From assembly GCA_031292035.1 (NCBI GenBank), contig JARLHX010000280.1:89985-153984 (forward strand): a DNA stretch of 64,000 nucleotides, written 5' to 3'. The DNA is from Negativicutes bacterium (GTDB lineage Bacteria; Bacillota_C; Negativicutes; Sporomusales_B; JARLHX01). Positions 17,068 through 25,447 of this stretch are shown here, in pieces; position 1 is the first letter of the stretch; each line of letters starts with the position of its first letter. The notes beneath the pieces are model-generated. The model was not told the DNA's origin. It was given only the letters and a program-made list of their open reading frames with translations, and ran no database searches. The position numbers were made by a program, and so were the translations under genes.

Positions 17068-18137
17068 GTGGTCAAATCCTGATATTGTTTTTGATCCAGG
17101 CGTTTGAGAATAGCCACAAGCAATCGCACTGCGGCGTCGTAGTCGTCACGATGGATGATGCTGTTATGGCTGTGGATGTAACGGGTCGGGATACTCACCA
17201 CCAGGCTGAGAACTCCCTGCCCATGGATATGAATCCGGCCGGCATCGGTGCCGCCGCCTTCGGTAAACTCAAGCTGATAAGGTATATTATTCTGTTCGGC
17301 GGTCTCGATGGCAAAATTCCTAAGCCTTGGAGAGGGAATGAGGCTGGAGTCGAAAATAGAGATGGCCACACCTTTGCCCAGACGGCTGGCAGCCTGGTCA
17401 TCCGACACTCCCGGGGTATCCCCGGCCACACAAGTATCCACCGCAAAAGCGAAATGAGGATCAATCACACTGGCGCTGGTTTTTGCGCCCCGCAGCCCCA
17501 CCTCTTCCTGCACGGTGCCGACGCCATAAACGGTGTTGGGATGCTGTTCCTTTTTCAACTGCTCCATCACCTCAGCCATGATCGCGCAGCCGATCCGGTT
17601 ATCCCAGGCTTTACTCATGAGATATTTTTCATTGGCCATCACAGTAAAGGTACTGAAAGGCACGACCGGGTCCCCAGGCCTGACACCCAGATTTTCTTTG
17701 GCGTCTTTTTCGTCCACCGCGCTGATATCAATATACATTTCTTTTTTCTGGACGATTTTTTTGCGTTCTTCGGCGCTCAGAATATGCGGCGGTTTGCTGC
17801 CGATCACCCCAGGGATGTCACCCTTGGCGGTCATAACAGTCACCCGTTGGCCAAGCATCACCTGCTCCCACCAGCCCCCAAGGGTGGTGAATTTTAAATA
17901 TCCTTCTTTGGTAATATGTTTTACCATAAAGCCGATTTCGTCCATGTGGCTGGCCAGCATAATCCGGGGCTGATCATCTGTCCCCTTTTTCTTGAAAATG
18001 ACGCTGCCGATTTTATCGCCTGACACTTCGGTAAACCCACCGAGTCGCTCGGTAAGCAAGGATTTGACTCTTTGTTCATACCCCGACACGCCAGGGACCT
18101 CACTAATTTTTTTTAACCATATCAACGTCTTATCCAA
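17064..18137 (-). CDS. M42 family metallopeptidase (glutamyl aminopeptidase/endoglucanase-like)
   Basis: Cytosolic dinuclear-metal aminopeptidase of about 357 residues. Metal ligands are seen in order: HMDE (His), WDNRIG (bridging Asp), QEEVG (catalytic Glu and ligand Glu), AVDT (Asp) and IHSHNS (His). The likely start is TTG at 18137, seven bases after GGGAGGA; an ATG two codons upstream sits immediately on that ribosome site, so either is possible. First gene of a five-gene operon with a consensus promoter at 18204-18232. Confidence 0.92.
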   Translation of the reverse strand: MDKTLIWLKKISEVPGVSGYEQRVKSLLTERLGGFTEVSGDKIGSVIFKKKGTDDQPRIMLASHMDEIGFMVKHITKEGYLKFTTLGGWWEQVMLGQRVTVMTAKGDIPGVIGSKPPHILSAEERKKIVQKKEMYIDISAVDEKDAKENLGVRPGDPVVPFSTFTVMANEKYLMSKAWDNRIGCAIMAEVMEQLKKEQHPNTVYGVGTVQEEVGLRGAKTSASVIDPHFAFAVDTCVAGDTPGVSDDQAASRLGKGVAISIFDSSLIPSPRLRNFAIETAEQNNIPYQLEFTEGGGTDAGRIHIHGQGVLSLVVSIPTRYIHSHNSIIHRDDYDAAVRLLVAILKRLDQKQYQDLTT

Positions 18138-18203
18138 GAACATTCCTCCCATCACTTTTACCTTTATCTTGCGGCAAAGCGGCTGTATCTATTCTCTGCT
18201 ACC

Positions 18204-18232
18204 ATTATATGGCTGGCTCGGTTCCTTGTCAA
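18204..18232 (-). promoter_or_regulatory. consensus sigma-A promoter of the M42-ndk-pduO-fmdB operon
   Basis: Minus-strand TTGACA (18232-18227), 17 bases, TATAAT (18209-18204): perfect hexamers and spacing, about 65 bases before the first gene. Confidence 0.92.
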
Positions 18233-18269
18233 AATGGCCGCAAAATCACAGTGTTGCCGGTAGCTTGGC

Positions 18270-18300
18270 AAATAAAAATCCCCCCTGTAGGAAGGGGGGA
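18270..18300 (-). terminator. intrinsic terminator after htpX
   Basis: TCCCCCC/GGGGGGA stem (18279-18285 with 18294-18300) followed on the minus strand by a T-rich tract. Confidence 0.8.
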
Positions 18301-18307
18301 CCCAAGT

Positions 18308-19174
18308 TTAGCGTCCACGCTTGGAAAGCTGCTGCAGCCTGGCGATTCGTTCTGCTGTGGGCGGGTGAGTGCTGAACAGGCTGGATACCCAGCTACCGGC
18401 GCCGCTTAGCGGATTAATAATGAACATATGGGATGTCGCCGGGGTGGCCTCAGGCAGCACTTGGCGCTGGGCATAGTATTCGATTTTTTCCAGGGCACTG
18501 GCCAACGCCAGCGGATTGCCGGACACTGTACCGGCGGTTTCGTCCGCCTGGTATTCCCTTGCCCGGGAAATGCCGAGCTGAATCAAGGTGGCAGCCAGCG
18601 GGGCCAGCACAATGAGAAATACCATTTCGATAATCCCGCCCATACCGCCTTCGTCGTCATCGCTCCGGCCACCGCCGAAAATGGCAGCCCATTGCGCGAT
18701 GTGGGCAATCATGGTAATCACTCCGGCAAGGGTGGCCACGACAGTACTGATCAGGGTGTCACGGTTTCGTACATGTCCCAGTTCGTGGGCCAGTACGCCT
18801 TCCAGTTCTTCATATTTGAGGGCCCGCATAATTCCGGTGGTAGCCGCAATAGAGGCATGCTCCGGGTCGCGTCCGGTGGCAAAAGCGTTGGGGACGTCAG
18901 TGTCGATAATATACACTTTCGGCATCGGCAATTTCGCCTTCTGTGCCAGGCCGGAAACCATCCGGATCAGGTCGGGGGCCTGTTGGGGTGTGACTTCTCT
19001 CGCCCCATACATACTGAGGACAATTTTATCGCTATACCAGTAGCTGACAAAGTTCATTAAAATTGAAATGACCAACATGAAACTCATTCCTGTGGTGCCA
19101 CCGAAAAAGTTTCCTACCGCCAGTAAAATCCCGGTTAACGCAGCCAATAGTATACTAGTCTTGAAGGTATTCAT
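18308..19174 (-). CDS. htpX: HtpX-type membrane zinc metalloprotease
   Basis: 288 residues of the M48B family. Membrane segments are at about residues 5-22 and 28-46 and a pair at about 140-200. The zinc-binding HELGH motif is near residue 130, and the third ligand Glu lies in the YQADE motif near residue 212. The protease degrades misfolded membrane proteins. GGAGGT lies seven bases before the ATG. Monocistronic. Confidence 0.95.
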   Translation of the reverse strand: MNTFKTSILLAALTGILLAVGNFFGGTTGMSFMLVISILMNFVSYWYSDKIVLSMYGAREVTPQQAPDLIRMVSGLAQKAKLPMPKVYIIDTDVPNAFATGRDPEHASIAATTGIMRALKYEELEGVLAHELGHVRNRDTLISTVVATLAGVITMIAHIAQWAAIFGGGRSDDDEGGMGGIIEMVFLIVLAPLAATLIQLGISRAREYQADETAGTVSGNPLALASALEKIEYYAQRQVLPEATPATSHMFIINPLSGAGSWVSSLFSTHPPTAERIARLQQLSKRGR

Positions 19175-19218
19175 TCAACCGACCTCCGTTTCGCTTTAGC
19201 GAATGTAGAGTCTATATG

Positions 19219-19227
19219 ATTATATCA
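19219..19227 (-). promoter_or_regulatory. extended -10 promoter of htpX
   Basis: TG-A-TATAAT on the minus strand, 45 bases before the htpX start; the -35 region is weak. Confidence 0.55.
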
Positions 19228-19325
19228 TCTTGATTTCTATAAATATGCCTGAAGGCTGTCCCACCTCCTCCTACAAGGTACTATTGATAATTATAAGGAA
19301 GTTGCTGCTATTTCACAACAGTCAA

Positions 19326-19763
19326 TTACACGCTTTCCAAGCGATCTTTGATTGCTTTCAGCATATTTTCGCTGTTTACGCGTACTTTCTTCTTCAATAT
19401 TGGATTCAGCAGGCCGGCAATCATCGGAATGCCAAACTCAAAATCCACCGTCAATTTGATCTCCGTACCGCCGTCAATCGGGGTCAGCACCCATTCACCC
19501 TCAAACTTTTTCAGGTCGCCTTCCACCTGGCAATAGCTGATATGCCTGTTGACGTCGTCAAACACATCCCGTTCAGTCCAGCGGATGATACGGCCGTCCA
19601 CATTGGAGACCCATTTGGTAATGGTTGCTCCTTCCAGACGTTCGAGAACCTCAACACTGACCAGATCAGGCATAAATTCCGGGTATTTTTCCATCTCTTT
19701 CAATATGGGATAGATGTCGGCCGCCTCGGCTTTCACCGGCAGAGTCACTTCCACAAATGGCAC
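19326..19763 (-). CDS. SRPBCC (START-like) ligand-binding protein
   Basis: 145 residues of the polyketide cyclase/dehydrase-like START superfamily, similar in layout to coenzyme-Q-binding Coq10/RatA proteins. The family core pattern is visible: IYPILKEMEKYPEFMPDL near residue 18 and the membrane-like C-terminal helix. Start is GTG with GGAGGG upstream. It follows the aminotransferase gene by 12 bases, so they share a transcript. The ligand is unknown. Confidence 0.8.
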   Translation of the reverse strand: MPFVEVTLPVKAEAADIYPILKEMEKYPEFMPDLVSVEVLERLEGATITKWVSNVDGRIIRWTERDVFDDVNRHISYCQVEGDLKKFEGEWVLTPIDGGTEIKLTVDFEFGIPMIAGLLNPILKKKVRVNSENMLKAIKDRLESV

Positions 19764-19775
19764 AGGAAACCCTCC

Positions 19776-21029
19776 TTATAGGTCTTCAACCATGGACTGG
19801 GCCGTTTCTACGGCTTCAGTAATCGCCTTGAGCACAGTGTCCACCAAATGCCGCTCGATATTGAGCGGCGGCTCGATCCGGATAACTTTGGGGTTATTTA
19901 AGGTGTAAGCTACCAGAACGCCCCGATTGATCATCTCCGACATCAACAGTCCGCCGATTCCTTCTTTGGTCAGTTCGACTCCGATCATCAGACCACGGCC
20001 CCGTGCTTCGCGGATGACCTCGGGATAGTCCTGGGCTAACTGCTTTAGTGCCCCGAGAAAATACGCTCCGGTATTCGCCGCCTTTTCAGCCAACTTTTCT
20101 TCCCGAAGAACACCGATGGTGGCAATGGCTGCCGCGCAGGCCAGTGGATTGCCGCCGAAAGTAGAGGTATGAAGGAATGGAGCGGTAATATATTTTTCCC
20201 AGACGCCAGGCCGCGCGGTGAAGGCTCCCACCGGCATCACTCCGCCGCCGAGCGCTTTGGCGGTGGTCAGAATATCCGGCACTACGCCCTCATGGTCGAC
20301 GGCGAACATCTTGCCAGTACGGCCGAGTCCGGTCTGGACTTCGTCGCAAATCAGTAAAGCACCGGTTTTGTCGCACAGCCTGCGCGCCGCCGGCAGGTAG
20401 CCGTCCGGCGGAACAATGATGCCGCCTTCCCCCTGTATCGGCTCGAGAATCACTGCTGCAGTCGCATCGTCTACGACCTGTTCCAGGGCTGCGATATCGC
20501 CAAACGGGATATGGCTAAATCCGGCCAGCAGCGGCTGGAATGGCTCGCGAAAGAGATCACGGCCGGTAGCGCTAAGAGCTCCCAGTGTCTTGCCATGGAA
20601 CGAGTTGACGGTAGATACCACTTTATGGCGACCGGTGGCAATCTTCGCCAGTTTCAGTGCTCCTTCAACCGCTTCGGTGCCGCTGTTGACAATGAAGCTA
20701 TATTGCAGATCGCCTGGTGTAATCTCGGCTAATAGTGCCGCCAGGTCGGCCATTGGCTTGTCGAAAAGCACCTTGCTGGACATTGGCATAGTATCCAGCT
20801 GCTCTTTCACCGCCGCAACTACCTTAGGATGGCGATGCCCGAGGCTAAAGACCCCGTACCCGCCAAGGCAGTCAATATATTCTCTGCCTTCAATATCACG
20901 AATAATGCTTCCTTCAGCCTGCCACTCCACGGTGGCCAGCCCCATGAACCGGAACAGTTTAGCTACCGCCGGGTTTAGGTAGTTTTCATATCTTTCGACG
21001 GTTTGGTCAATGATTTGCTGTTTGTCCAC
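19776..21029 (-). CDS. patA: class III aminotransferase, probable putrescine aminotransferase
   Basis: PLP-dependent fold-type I enzyme, 417 residues. Long stretches resemble E. coli putrescine aminotransferase (PatA/YgjG): [46 protein letters not shown] and [13 protein letters not shown], the last holding the PLP lysine. It should convert putrescine plus 2-oxoglutarate to 4-aminobutanal plus glutamate; related diamine or acetylornithine substrates remain possible. The GTG at 21029, eight bases after GGAGG, is preferred over TTG and ATG codons that overlap the ribosome site. Confidence 0.85.
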   Translation of the reverse strand: MDKQQIIDQTVERYENYLNPAVAKLFRFMGLATVEWQAEGSIIRDIEGREYIDCLGGYGVFSLGHRHPKVVAAVKEQLDTMPMSSKVLFDKPMADLAALLAEITPGDLQYSFIVNSGTEAVEGALKLAKIATGRHKVVSTVNSFHGKTLGALSATGRDLFREPFQPLLAGFSHIPFGDIAALEQVVDDATAAVILEPIQGEGGIIVPPDGYLPAARRLCDKTGALLICDEVQTGLGRTGKMFAVDHEGVVPDILTTAKALGGGVMPVGAFTARPGVWEKYITAPFLHTSTFGGNPLACAAAIATIGVLREEKLAEKAANTGAYFLGALKQLAQDYPEVIREARGRGLMIGVELTKEGIGGLLMSEMINRGVLVAYTLNNPKVIRIEPPLNIERHLVDTVLKAITEAVETAQSMVEDL

Positions 21030-21438
21030 CGTCATCACCTCCAATTATTCCCGCTTGTGTTTTCGCTTTCCAATCGAAAAATCCTCTTTAATAATAAAAG
21101 TAGGCTACCCCCGCCTGCTCTAGACAGGTTATTTACGAGAACGCAAGTTCCTCTCATCAGTTATTATTTATTATGTACATTTTTCCAAGAAGCTAACCGA
21201 ATCCCTGTTGTTGCGCGAATTTACGTTAATAAGTGTATGAACAAAAACAAAACCGTCAAATCAATTGCCTTAAAATATATTTTCTTGATCACTTCATTGT
21301 AAACTCATACCGCAAATTATTTCGCTGTAATTCCAACAATTTATTTCGCTTTTTCGGACCGTGAATCATTTCTATTATCACATATATTGGGATGGAATAC
21401 ACCATTGACACCACATCGCTACAGGATATTAGCGGTCT
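21030..21438. other. AT-rich intergenic stretch upstream of patA
   Basis: About 400 bases with no convincing gene. It holds the leader of patA at its left end. The frames seen are short and lack ribosome sites. A promoter-like pair occurs at its right end (21405-21432). Confidence 0.5.
21405..21432 (+). promoter_or_regulatory. promoter-like pair, possibly giving a leaderless transcript
   Basis: TTGACA (21405-21410), 16 bases, TATTAG (21427-21432). The expected start site is about 21439, which is the A of an ATG opening a 30-codon frame. Confidence 0.35.
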
Positions 21439-21531
21439 ATGAAACGCGAAGGAAAGCTAGTGGTATTTATTGTTTTTATTGTTACTACGATAGTTGTAAT
21501 AAATATTACATATTGCAACTACTATTTCTAG
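21439..21531 (+). CDS. possible 30-residue single-span membrane microprotein
   Basis: ATG-to-TAG frame of 30 codons: a basic N-terminus (MKREGK) followed by a continuous hydrophobic helix of about 18 residues and an aromatic tail. This is the usual design of small bacterial membrane proteins. There is no ribosome site at normal distance, but the promoter upstream would place the transcript start at the ATG. Unproven; could be chance. Confidence 0.25.
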   Translation: MKREGKLVVFIVFIVTTIVVINITYCNYYF

Positions 21532-21559
21532 GGGGATAAATACTTGGATATCACGTTTT

Positions 21560-21988
21560 TTAACTACTGGCCAAAAAATCCTTCAAGAAGTCGCGCAACT
21601 GTTCTGCAGATAATACTGATTCATCACTTGGTCGATCGCGAATACTCCGAAGCTGGGAGGCCATTTCGTCGGCAGTATACCGATTGCGACCAGTCATGAC
21701 ACGCATAGCATCCAATATTTTGCCTTCGGTATTAATTCTGTCAACCCATAAATTACTCACCATTTCGGTGATTTTCTTTGCATCCTGCAGCGAAAGACCC
21801 GGTTTCTTCTTGGCTAGTTCGTGTTGCAGTAAAATTGCATCTTCAACGCTGATGGCTTTCACCAGCAACTTATCACATTGTTCGCAAACTCCTTCGACAG
21901 ACGCTTTGAGTTGACCATCGTCCAAGCGGTCAATCACCACCCGGCTATAGGGCGCCCGGCTGCCGCAGATGCAGGGAATCACATTCAT
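21560..21988 (-). CDS. hypothetical protein with N-terminal cysteine cluster
   Basis: 142 residues, not recognised. The N-terminus has CICG and a later CEQC, a possible four-Cys zinc site (residues about 6-8 and 35-38). The middle holds a helical stretch (LQHELAKKKPGLSLQDAKKI) and the C-terminus another. GGAGGGTGATTT precedes the ATG. A strong terminator-like hairpin sits only 38 bases upstream of its start, within a structured leader, suggesting control by attenuation. Confidence 0.65.
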   Translation of the reverse strand: MNVIPCICGSRAPYSRVVIDRLDDGQLKASVEGVCEQCDKLLVKAISVEDAILLQHELAKKKPGLSLQDAKKITEMVSNLWVDRINTEGKILDAMRVMTGRNRYTADEMASQLRSIRDRPSDESVLSAEQLRDFLKDFLASS

Positions 21989-22025
21989 AAATCACCCTCC
22001 ATACCACCCAACCGAGTGGAAAATA

Positions 22026-22170
22026 AACCACGGCTATTTTGCCGTGGTTGTGGGCGAAAACTAAGCTGCAAGAGATTTCTTCATAAATGGATTCGCCCTT
22101 GCGCCGCGTTTTCCTGCAAAACCGCCCGGAGAAACGCAACCAACCGGCTGAATTTCTACGTTTCCTAAAA
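22026..22170 (-). promoter_or_regulatory. structured leader with terminator hairpin before the 142-residue protein gene
   Basis: Several complementary segments can pair on the minus-strand RNA: GGAAACG with CGTTTCTCC, GGGCGAA with TTCGCCC, GCAAG with CTTGC, and a final 9-bp stem (22026-22034 with 22041-22049) followed by TTTATTTT. The arrangement of folded region, terminator, then gene is that of an attenuator or riboswitch. It does not match a riboswitch class I can recall. Confidence 0.4.
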
Positions 22171-22184
22171 TCAATGCCAGATAT

Positions 22185-22206
22185 AAAAAGAGTCCTCAAT
22201 GAGGAC
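22185..22206 (-). terminator. intrinsic terminator after the RING finger gene
   Basis: 7-bp stem (22192-22198 with 22200-22206) followed on the minus strand by five T. The loop is very small, so it may fold in a slightly shorter form. Confidence 0.5.
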
Positions 22207-22306
22207 CCTGATAAACAGTCACATAAGCTTCCATCGTTTTAATATCCCCTGGCTCTTTTGCCGCGACATCTCGCAGCAACTCCAATATATTTGCTGTCGC
22301 TCAGTC

Positions 22307-22510
22307 CTAAGGATGCAAGGGACGAGTTTCATCAGCCACTGTCACAAGAAAGGGCACATTTCCTTTACATGTAAAAACGGCACACTGATTATCATTCAAC
22401 TCCCAGCAGTTTACATGGTGCAGAGTATGGCAGTCTGGACATTTGACGGTATGACCGCGATCAACCGGAAACAAGCATAACGGGCACAGTCTATCAACAC
22501 AGTTGGACAT
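22307..22510 (-). CDS. prokaryotic RING finger protein (Prok-RING_1 type)
   Basis: 67 residues. Metal-ligand spacing is C9, C12, C24, C27, H31/H32, C35, C43 and C48, with a Trp right after C35 as in the bacterial RING/PHD-like family whose core reads CPxC then CPDC, HxxCW. Two zinc ions are expected. The function of such stand-alone bacterial RING fingers is unknown; ubiquitin ligase activity should not be assumed. AAGGAG precedes the ATG. Neighbours are also small orphan proteins. Confidence 0.7.
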   Translation of the reverse strand: MSNCVDRLCPLCLFPVDRGHTVKCPDCHTLHHVNCWELNDNQCAVFTCKGNVPFLVTVADETRPLHP

Positions 22511-22683
22511 TGCCTTGCGCTCCTTCCCTAAGTCCCGCCTTCGGCATGACTTTCATATACTATTATATACCGCTGTTAGTTGTCGCATGACATGGGCGTC
22601 ATAAAACAAGCCGGAAATCCGCTGTTTCATTTATTATCCCCCCAAGATGTGACAAAGTTGTGACAACATCAACCAGAGGACTA

Positions 22684-22860
22684 TTATAGCGAAACCAGCA
22701 ATAACGCAATAAACAGTACGACTGCCACCCAGGTCAAAACTGTCGCCCATACGAGATCTTCCTGAAAGGGTTTCAGTCGACCTAACTTCGGACGGAAATT
22801 CAACCGATATAGATAATGTTGAACAACTGGGCTACTGATGATCTCTCCTGTGGATGTCAT
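22684..22860 (-). CDS. small membrane protein of unknown function
   Basis: 58 residues. The N-terminal 35 residues are soluble and basic (HYLYRLNFRPKLGRLKPF); the last 20 or so form one transmembrane helix, giving a tail-anchored design. GGAGGTGTGGAT precedes the ATG at 22860. Upstream lies a 110-base stretch of palindromes (22935-23049). Not recognised. Confidence 0.55.
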   Translation of the reverse strand: MTSTGEIISSPVVQHYLYRLNFRPKLGRLKPFQEDLVWATVLTWVAVVLFIALLLVSL

Positions 22861-22934
22861 ATCCACACCTCCCATCGAAAAATCGCAGGCTTACATCGAG
22901 TCGTGTTCTTATTATCAGACACTAAAGAGTCCAC

Positions 22935-23049
22935 TGAAATAGGGCGAAGTCCCTATTTTCCGACATGTCCTTTAGGACCTAGGTCCTAGACTATAGAAAC
23001 GGTGGGCCTTCTTTTCAGAAGCGGTCCCAAATGTTAAGAAAATTTAACA
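22935..23049 (-). promoter_or_regulatory. array of hairpins and palindromes upstream of the small membrane protein gene
   Basis: In order on the minus strand: TGTTAA-N6-TTAACA (23049-23032), CTTCT-GAAA-AGAAG, the 14-base perfect palindrome AGGACCTAGGTCCT (around 22975-22988), and an 8-bp stem AAATAGGG/CCCTATTT. It lies between a terminator and a start codon, so it is either a structured leader or a set of protein-binding sites. Confidence 0.4.
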
Positions 23050-23063
23050 CTTTTGAAATGGCA

Positions 23064-23105
23064 AAAAGGATGGTACCTGCCTAATTCAGCAAACCCCATC
23101 CTTTT
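23064..23105 (-). terminator. terminator after the CsgG-like gene
   Basis: 10-bp stem (23064-23073 with 23096-23105), 22-base loop, followed by T on the minus strand. Confidence 0.6.
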
Positions 23106-23146
23106 AATTTTAATGATATTAGCTAAGCGATAATGATCCTGTCGTC

Positions 23147-23725
23147 TTACCCTTTAGTATACGGGAACGAAAGCTTGCCGAGCAATCGTTCCATAATAAC
23201 GCCGGCCAGGTAATCGGCGTTGCCGGTATTTGACCACTCACCGGTGTATTCTTCGTGACTGCTGAGATCAAAAGTTTTCTTTTCGAGGGCGCGATATCCC
23301 ACGATGCGTAATGAAATCGAAGTCTGTTGCGAAAGACCTGAGTCCATTGTTATTAGCTGACTCTCCGAAAACTCGGTAATAATGGCCCCAATTACGACAT
23401 CCGCGTTGAGCTTTGTCGCTATTTCTGCCAGCTTTTTCATATCAAAATTCTTCGCTTTGACTCCAAGGTCTGCAGCAGTGGAAACGGCGGCGCGTACCTC
23501 GGCAGCCGGAATTACGTCATAAATGATCACGATTTTATCCAATGGCATGTGAAACTTCGCTGCCACCGCGTCCGCTATCACCCTTTCCACCCCATCATCA
23601 TGGGTATAGGATTGATTGATTACCGGCAAGATAGCTATTCTTTGTGGTTCAGCAGCAAAGCAAGTTGTTGAAATCAAGAAAACAACAAGACACCCCAGCA
23701 AGATACCGAGGATTTTTATTTTCAT
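23147..23725 (-). CDS. exported protein with CsgG/TolB-N-like alpha/beta fold
   Basis: 192 residues with a signal peptide (about 1-24, ending TTCFA). The mature part starts RIAILPVINQSY and contains LNADVVIGAIITEF, the pattern of CsgG or GNA1162-type periplasmic proteins, which bind or assemble at the envelope. AAGGGGTG precedes the ATG at 23725. Exact role unknown. A longer frame on the same strand overlaps its start and is discussed among the rejected items. Confidence 0.6.
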   Translation of the reverse strand: MKIKILGILLGCLVVFLISTTCFAAEPQRIAILPVINQSYTHDDGVERVIADAVAAKFHMPLDKIVIIYDVIPAAEVRAAVSTAADLGVKAKNFDMKKLAEIATKLNADVVIGAIITEFSESQLITMDSGLSQQTSISLRIVGYRALEKKTFDLSSHEEYTGEWSNTGNADYLAGVIMERLLGKLSFPYTKG

Positions 23726-23907
23726 ATACACCCCTTCTTCCGTCTTCATTCACAATAAACGATGTCACTTGTACCCTGTATTCTTCTTTTCCTGCGAGGA
23801 GAAGATCATTCAAGTTCCTTGCGCTTATAAGTCCGCGCACCTCATAATAGGATTCTTTTATCATCCACACATTCCTTCTGTTTGCTCTAACATTGACTTT
23901 GCTTGCC

Positions 23908-24138
23908 TCACTTCTCGATAAACCATTTCCCCTCGTCACAGAACAAGTAGATCTCTTTGCAGCGAATCCTGCAAGTGTACCGCATGCCCAGACCGCCGCC
24001 TTTTAAAGAGGGAGCCTGACGTACGTCTATCACCTGGTCAATCTCATATTTCCGGCCGTCGATCCAGGTCAAAAGGACCGGTCGTATCTGCCCGCCCTCG
24101 TCGTGTTCTGCCATCACTTTCACAAATGTTTTACCCAT
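23908..24138 (-). CDS. small conserved protein downstream of dinB
   Basis: 76 residues starting MGKTFVKVMAEHDE, predicted beta-rich (short strands such as IRPVLLTWIDGRKYEI and RYTCRIRCKEIYLF). It follows dinB after nine bases with GGTGGGAAGT before the ATG, so it is co-expressed and falls under the LexA box. In other Firmicutes a small protein of this type accompanies a Y-family polymerase. Function unknown. Confidence 0.7.
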   Translation of the reverse strand: MGKTFVKVMAEHDEGGQIRPVLLTWIDGRKYEIDQVIDVRQAPSLKGGGLGMRYTCRIRCKEIYLFCDEGKWFIEK

Positions 24139-24147
24139 ACTTCCCAC

Positions 24148-25386
24148 CTATCGAAAGAATGATACCGGATGGATGACATGATCGTCTTTGGGGTTAAATC
24201 CGGTTAACCTCCGGTCTTGGAGCAGGGCGCAACGTTGGACACTATAAGGGCCAAAGCGTTGCCGGATGCTGTCTACAGCCTTCTCCAGTGCTTCTGCTTC
24301 ACTTGCATCCCGATTGAAAAGATCAAGCTGTACAAGGCCGCTGGCAGTCACCAGGTCAGCGCCGCGGACGCCGATGCTACGGATTGGCTTTTCCCACCGG
24401 TAATGTTCTTTGAATAATTCCATTGCCTTCCGGGCAATATCGCCCGACACCAACGAAGGCCGCGTCAGCTTTCCCTGTCGCTCGAAAGTAAATAGTTCCA
24501 CATCCCGAACCTGTATAACCACAGTTTTGCATTTCAGGCCATGTCGCCGAAGCCTTGCTGCAACGCTTTCAGCCAGGACAAACACAATCATTTTTACATC
24601 CTCGTTATTGACAAGGTCACGGGGTGTCGTGGTGCTATTACCGACAGACTTGATAAAGCTCTCGGCCCCGATGTGACCAACCGGGGCTTCATCCCGGCCA
24701 TTGGCAAAATGCCAAAGGGTCTCACCCCATACCCCGAGGAGCAGCCGGAGGGCATGCACATCCCGCCGGGCAATGTCGCCTATGGTAAAAACGCCTCTAT
24801 TCTCCAGTTTGCGTTCGGTAGAGCGCCCGACATAGAGCAGTTCCCCCACCGGCAGCGGCCACACAATCTCACGGAAGTCATTCTCAGAAATCACAGTCGT
24901 GGCATCTGGCTTTTTCAGGTCTGAGCCCAGCTTGGCGAATATTTTATTAAAGGAGACGCCGACAGATACGGTAATACCGAGCTCCGCCCGCATCCTGGTG
25001 CGGATGGCATCAGCCATCTGGACACCCTCCCCGAACAATCGCGTAGAAGCAGTCACATCCAGCCACGCCTCGTCGATTCCAAAAGATTCGATCTGGTCGG
25101 TATAATCGGCATAGATATCTTTTGCCAACTGCGAAAAGCGCAGATATTTTCGATAGTCAGCCGGCACACAGACAAGACCGGAGCATTTTTGCCGGGCCTG
25201 CCAGATGGCTTCCCCGGTTTTCACTCCATAGCCTTTCGCTAAGTTGTTTTTTGCCAGAATAATACCATGCCTGGCCTCGGCATCACCACTCACAGCGACC
25301 GGCACTTCGCGCAGTTCAGGGCGGTAAAGACACTCCACCGACGCATAAAAGCTATTTAGATCAACATGTAAGATTGTGCGACGCAT
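24148..25386 (-). CDS. dinB: Y-family DNA polymerase IV
   Basis: 412-residue error-prone translesion polymerase. Catalytic carboxylates are seen in HVDLNSFYASVE (Asp9) and FGIDEAWLDV (Asp and Glu near residue 104). The steric gate Phe is in SFYA. Helix-hairpin-helix and little-finger domains follow. Near the C-terminus QLDLF (about residues 353-357) is a beta-clamp-binding motif. The ATG at 25386 follows GGTGGTGAA. A LexA operator lies 13 bases upstream, so it belongs to the SOS response. Confidence 0.95.
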   Translation of the reverse strand: MRRTILHVDLNSFYASVECLYRPELREVPVAVSGDAEARHGIILAKNNLAKGYGVKTGEAIWQARQKCSGLVCVPADYRKYLRFSQLAKDIYADYTDQIESFGIDEAWLDVTASTRLFGEGVQMADAIRTRMRAELGITVSVGVSFNKIFAKLGSDLKKPDATTVISENDFREIVWPLPVGELLYVGRSTERKLENRGVFTIGDIARRDVHALRLLLGVWGETLWHFANGRDEAPVGHIGAESFIKSVGNSTTTPRDLVNNEDVKMIVFVLAESVAARLRRHGLKCKTVVIQVRDVELFTFERQGKLTRPSLVSGDIARKAMELFKEHYRWEKPIRSIGVRGADLVTASGLVQLDLFNRDASEAEALEKAVDSIRQRFGPYSVQRCALLQDRRLTGFNPKDDHVIHPVSFFR

Positions 25387-25399
25387 CACTTCACCACCA

Positions 25400-25411
25400 G
25401 AACATATGTTC
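25400..25411. promoter_or_regulatory. LexA (DinR) operator upstream of dinB
   Basis: GAACATATGTTC is a perfect 12-base palindrome and matches the Firmicute LexA box CGAAC-N4-GTTCG except for one outer base. Confidence 0.88.
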
Positions 25412-25447
25412 GTGTTTATTATAGCCCAAATTTAACCTCTGCGCAAC

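Noticed and set aside
21945..22199. 84-codon minus-strand frame
   Set aside because: Covers the structured leader and its terminator hairpin and reads into the start of the next gene; more likely RNA structure than protein.
23032..23049. Rex operator
   Set aside because: Half-sites TGTTAA and TTAACA match, but the spacer is six bases where Rex sites have four, so it is described only as a palindrome.
23649..23939. 96-codon minus-strand frame overlapping the CsgG-like gene
   Set aside because: Codon choice in its middle looks passable and an ATG near 23864 exists, but it overlaps the signal-peptide region of a better supported gene and has no good ribosome site. Left undecided.
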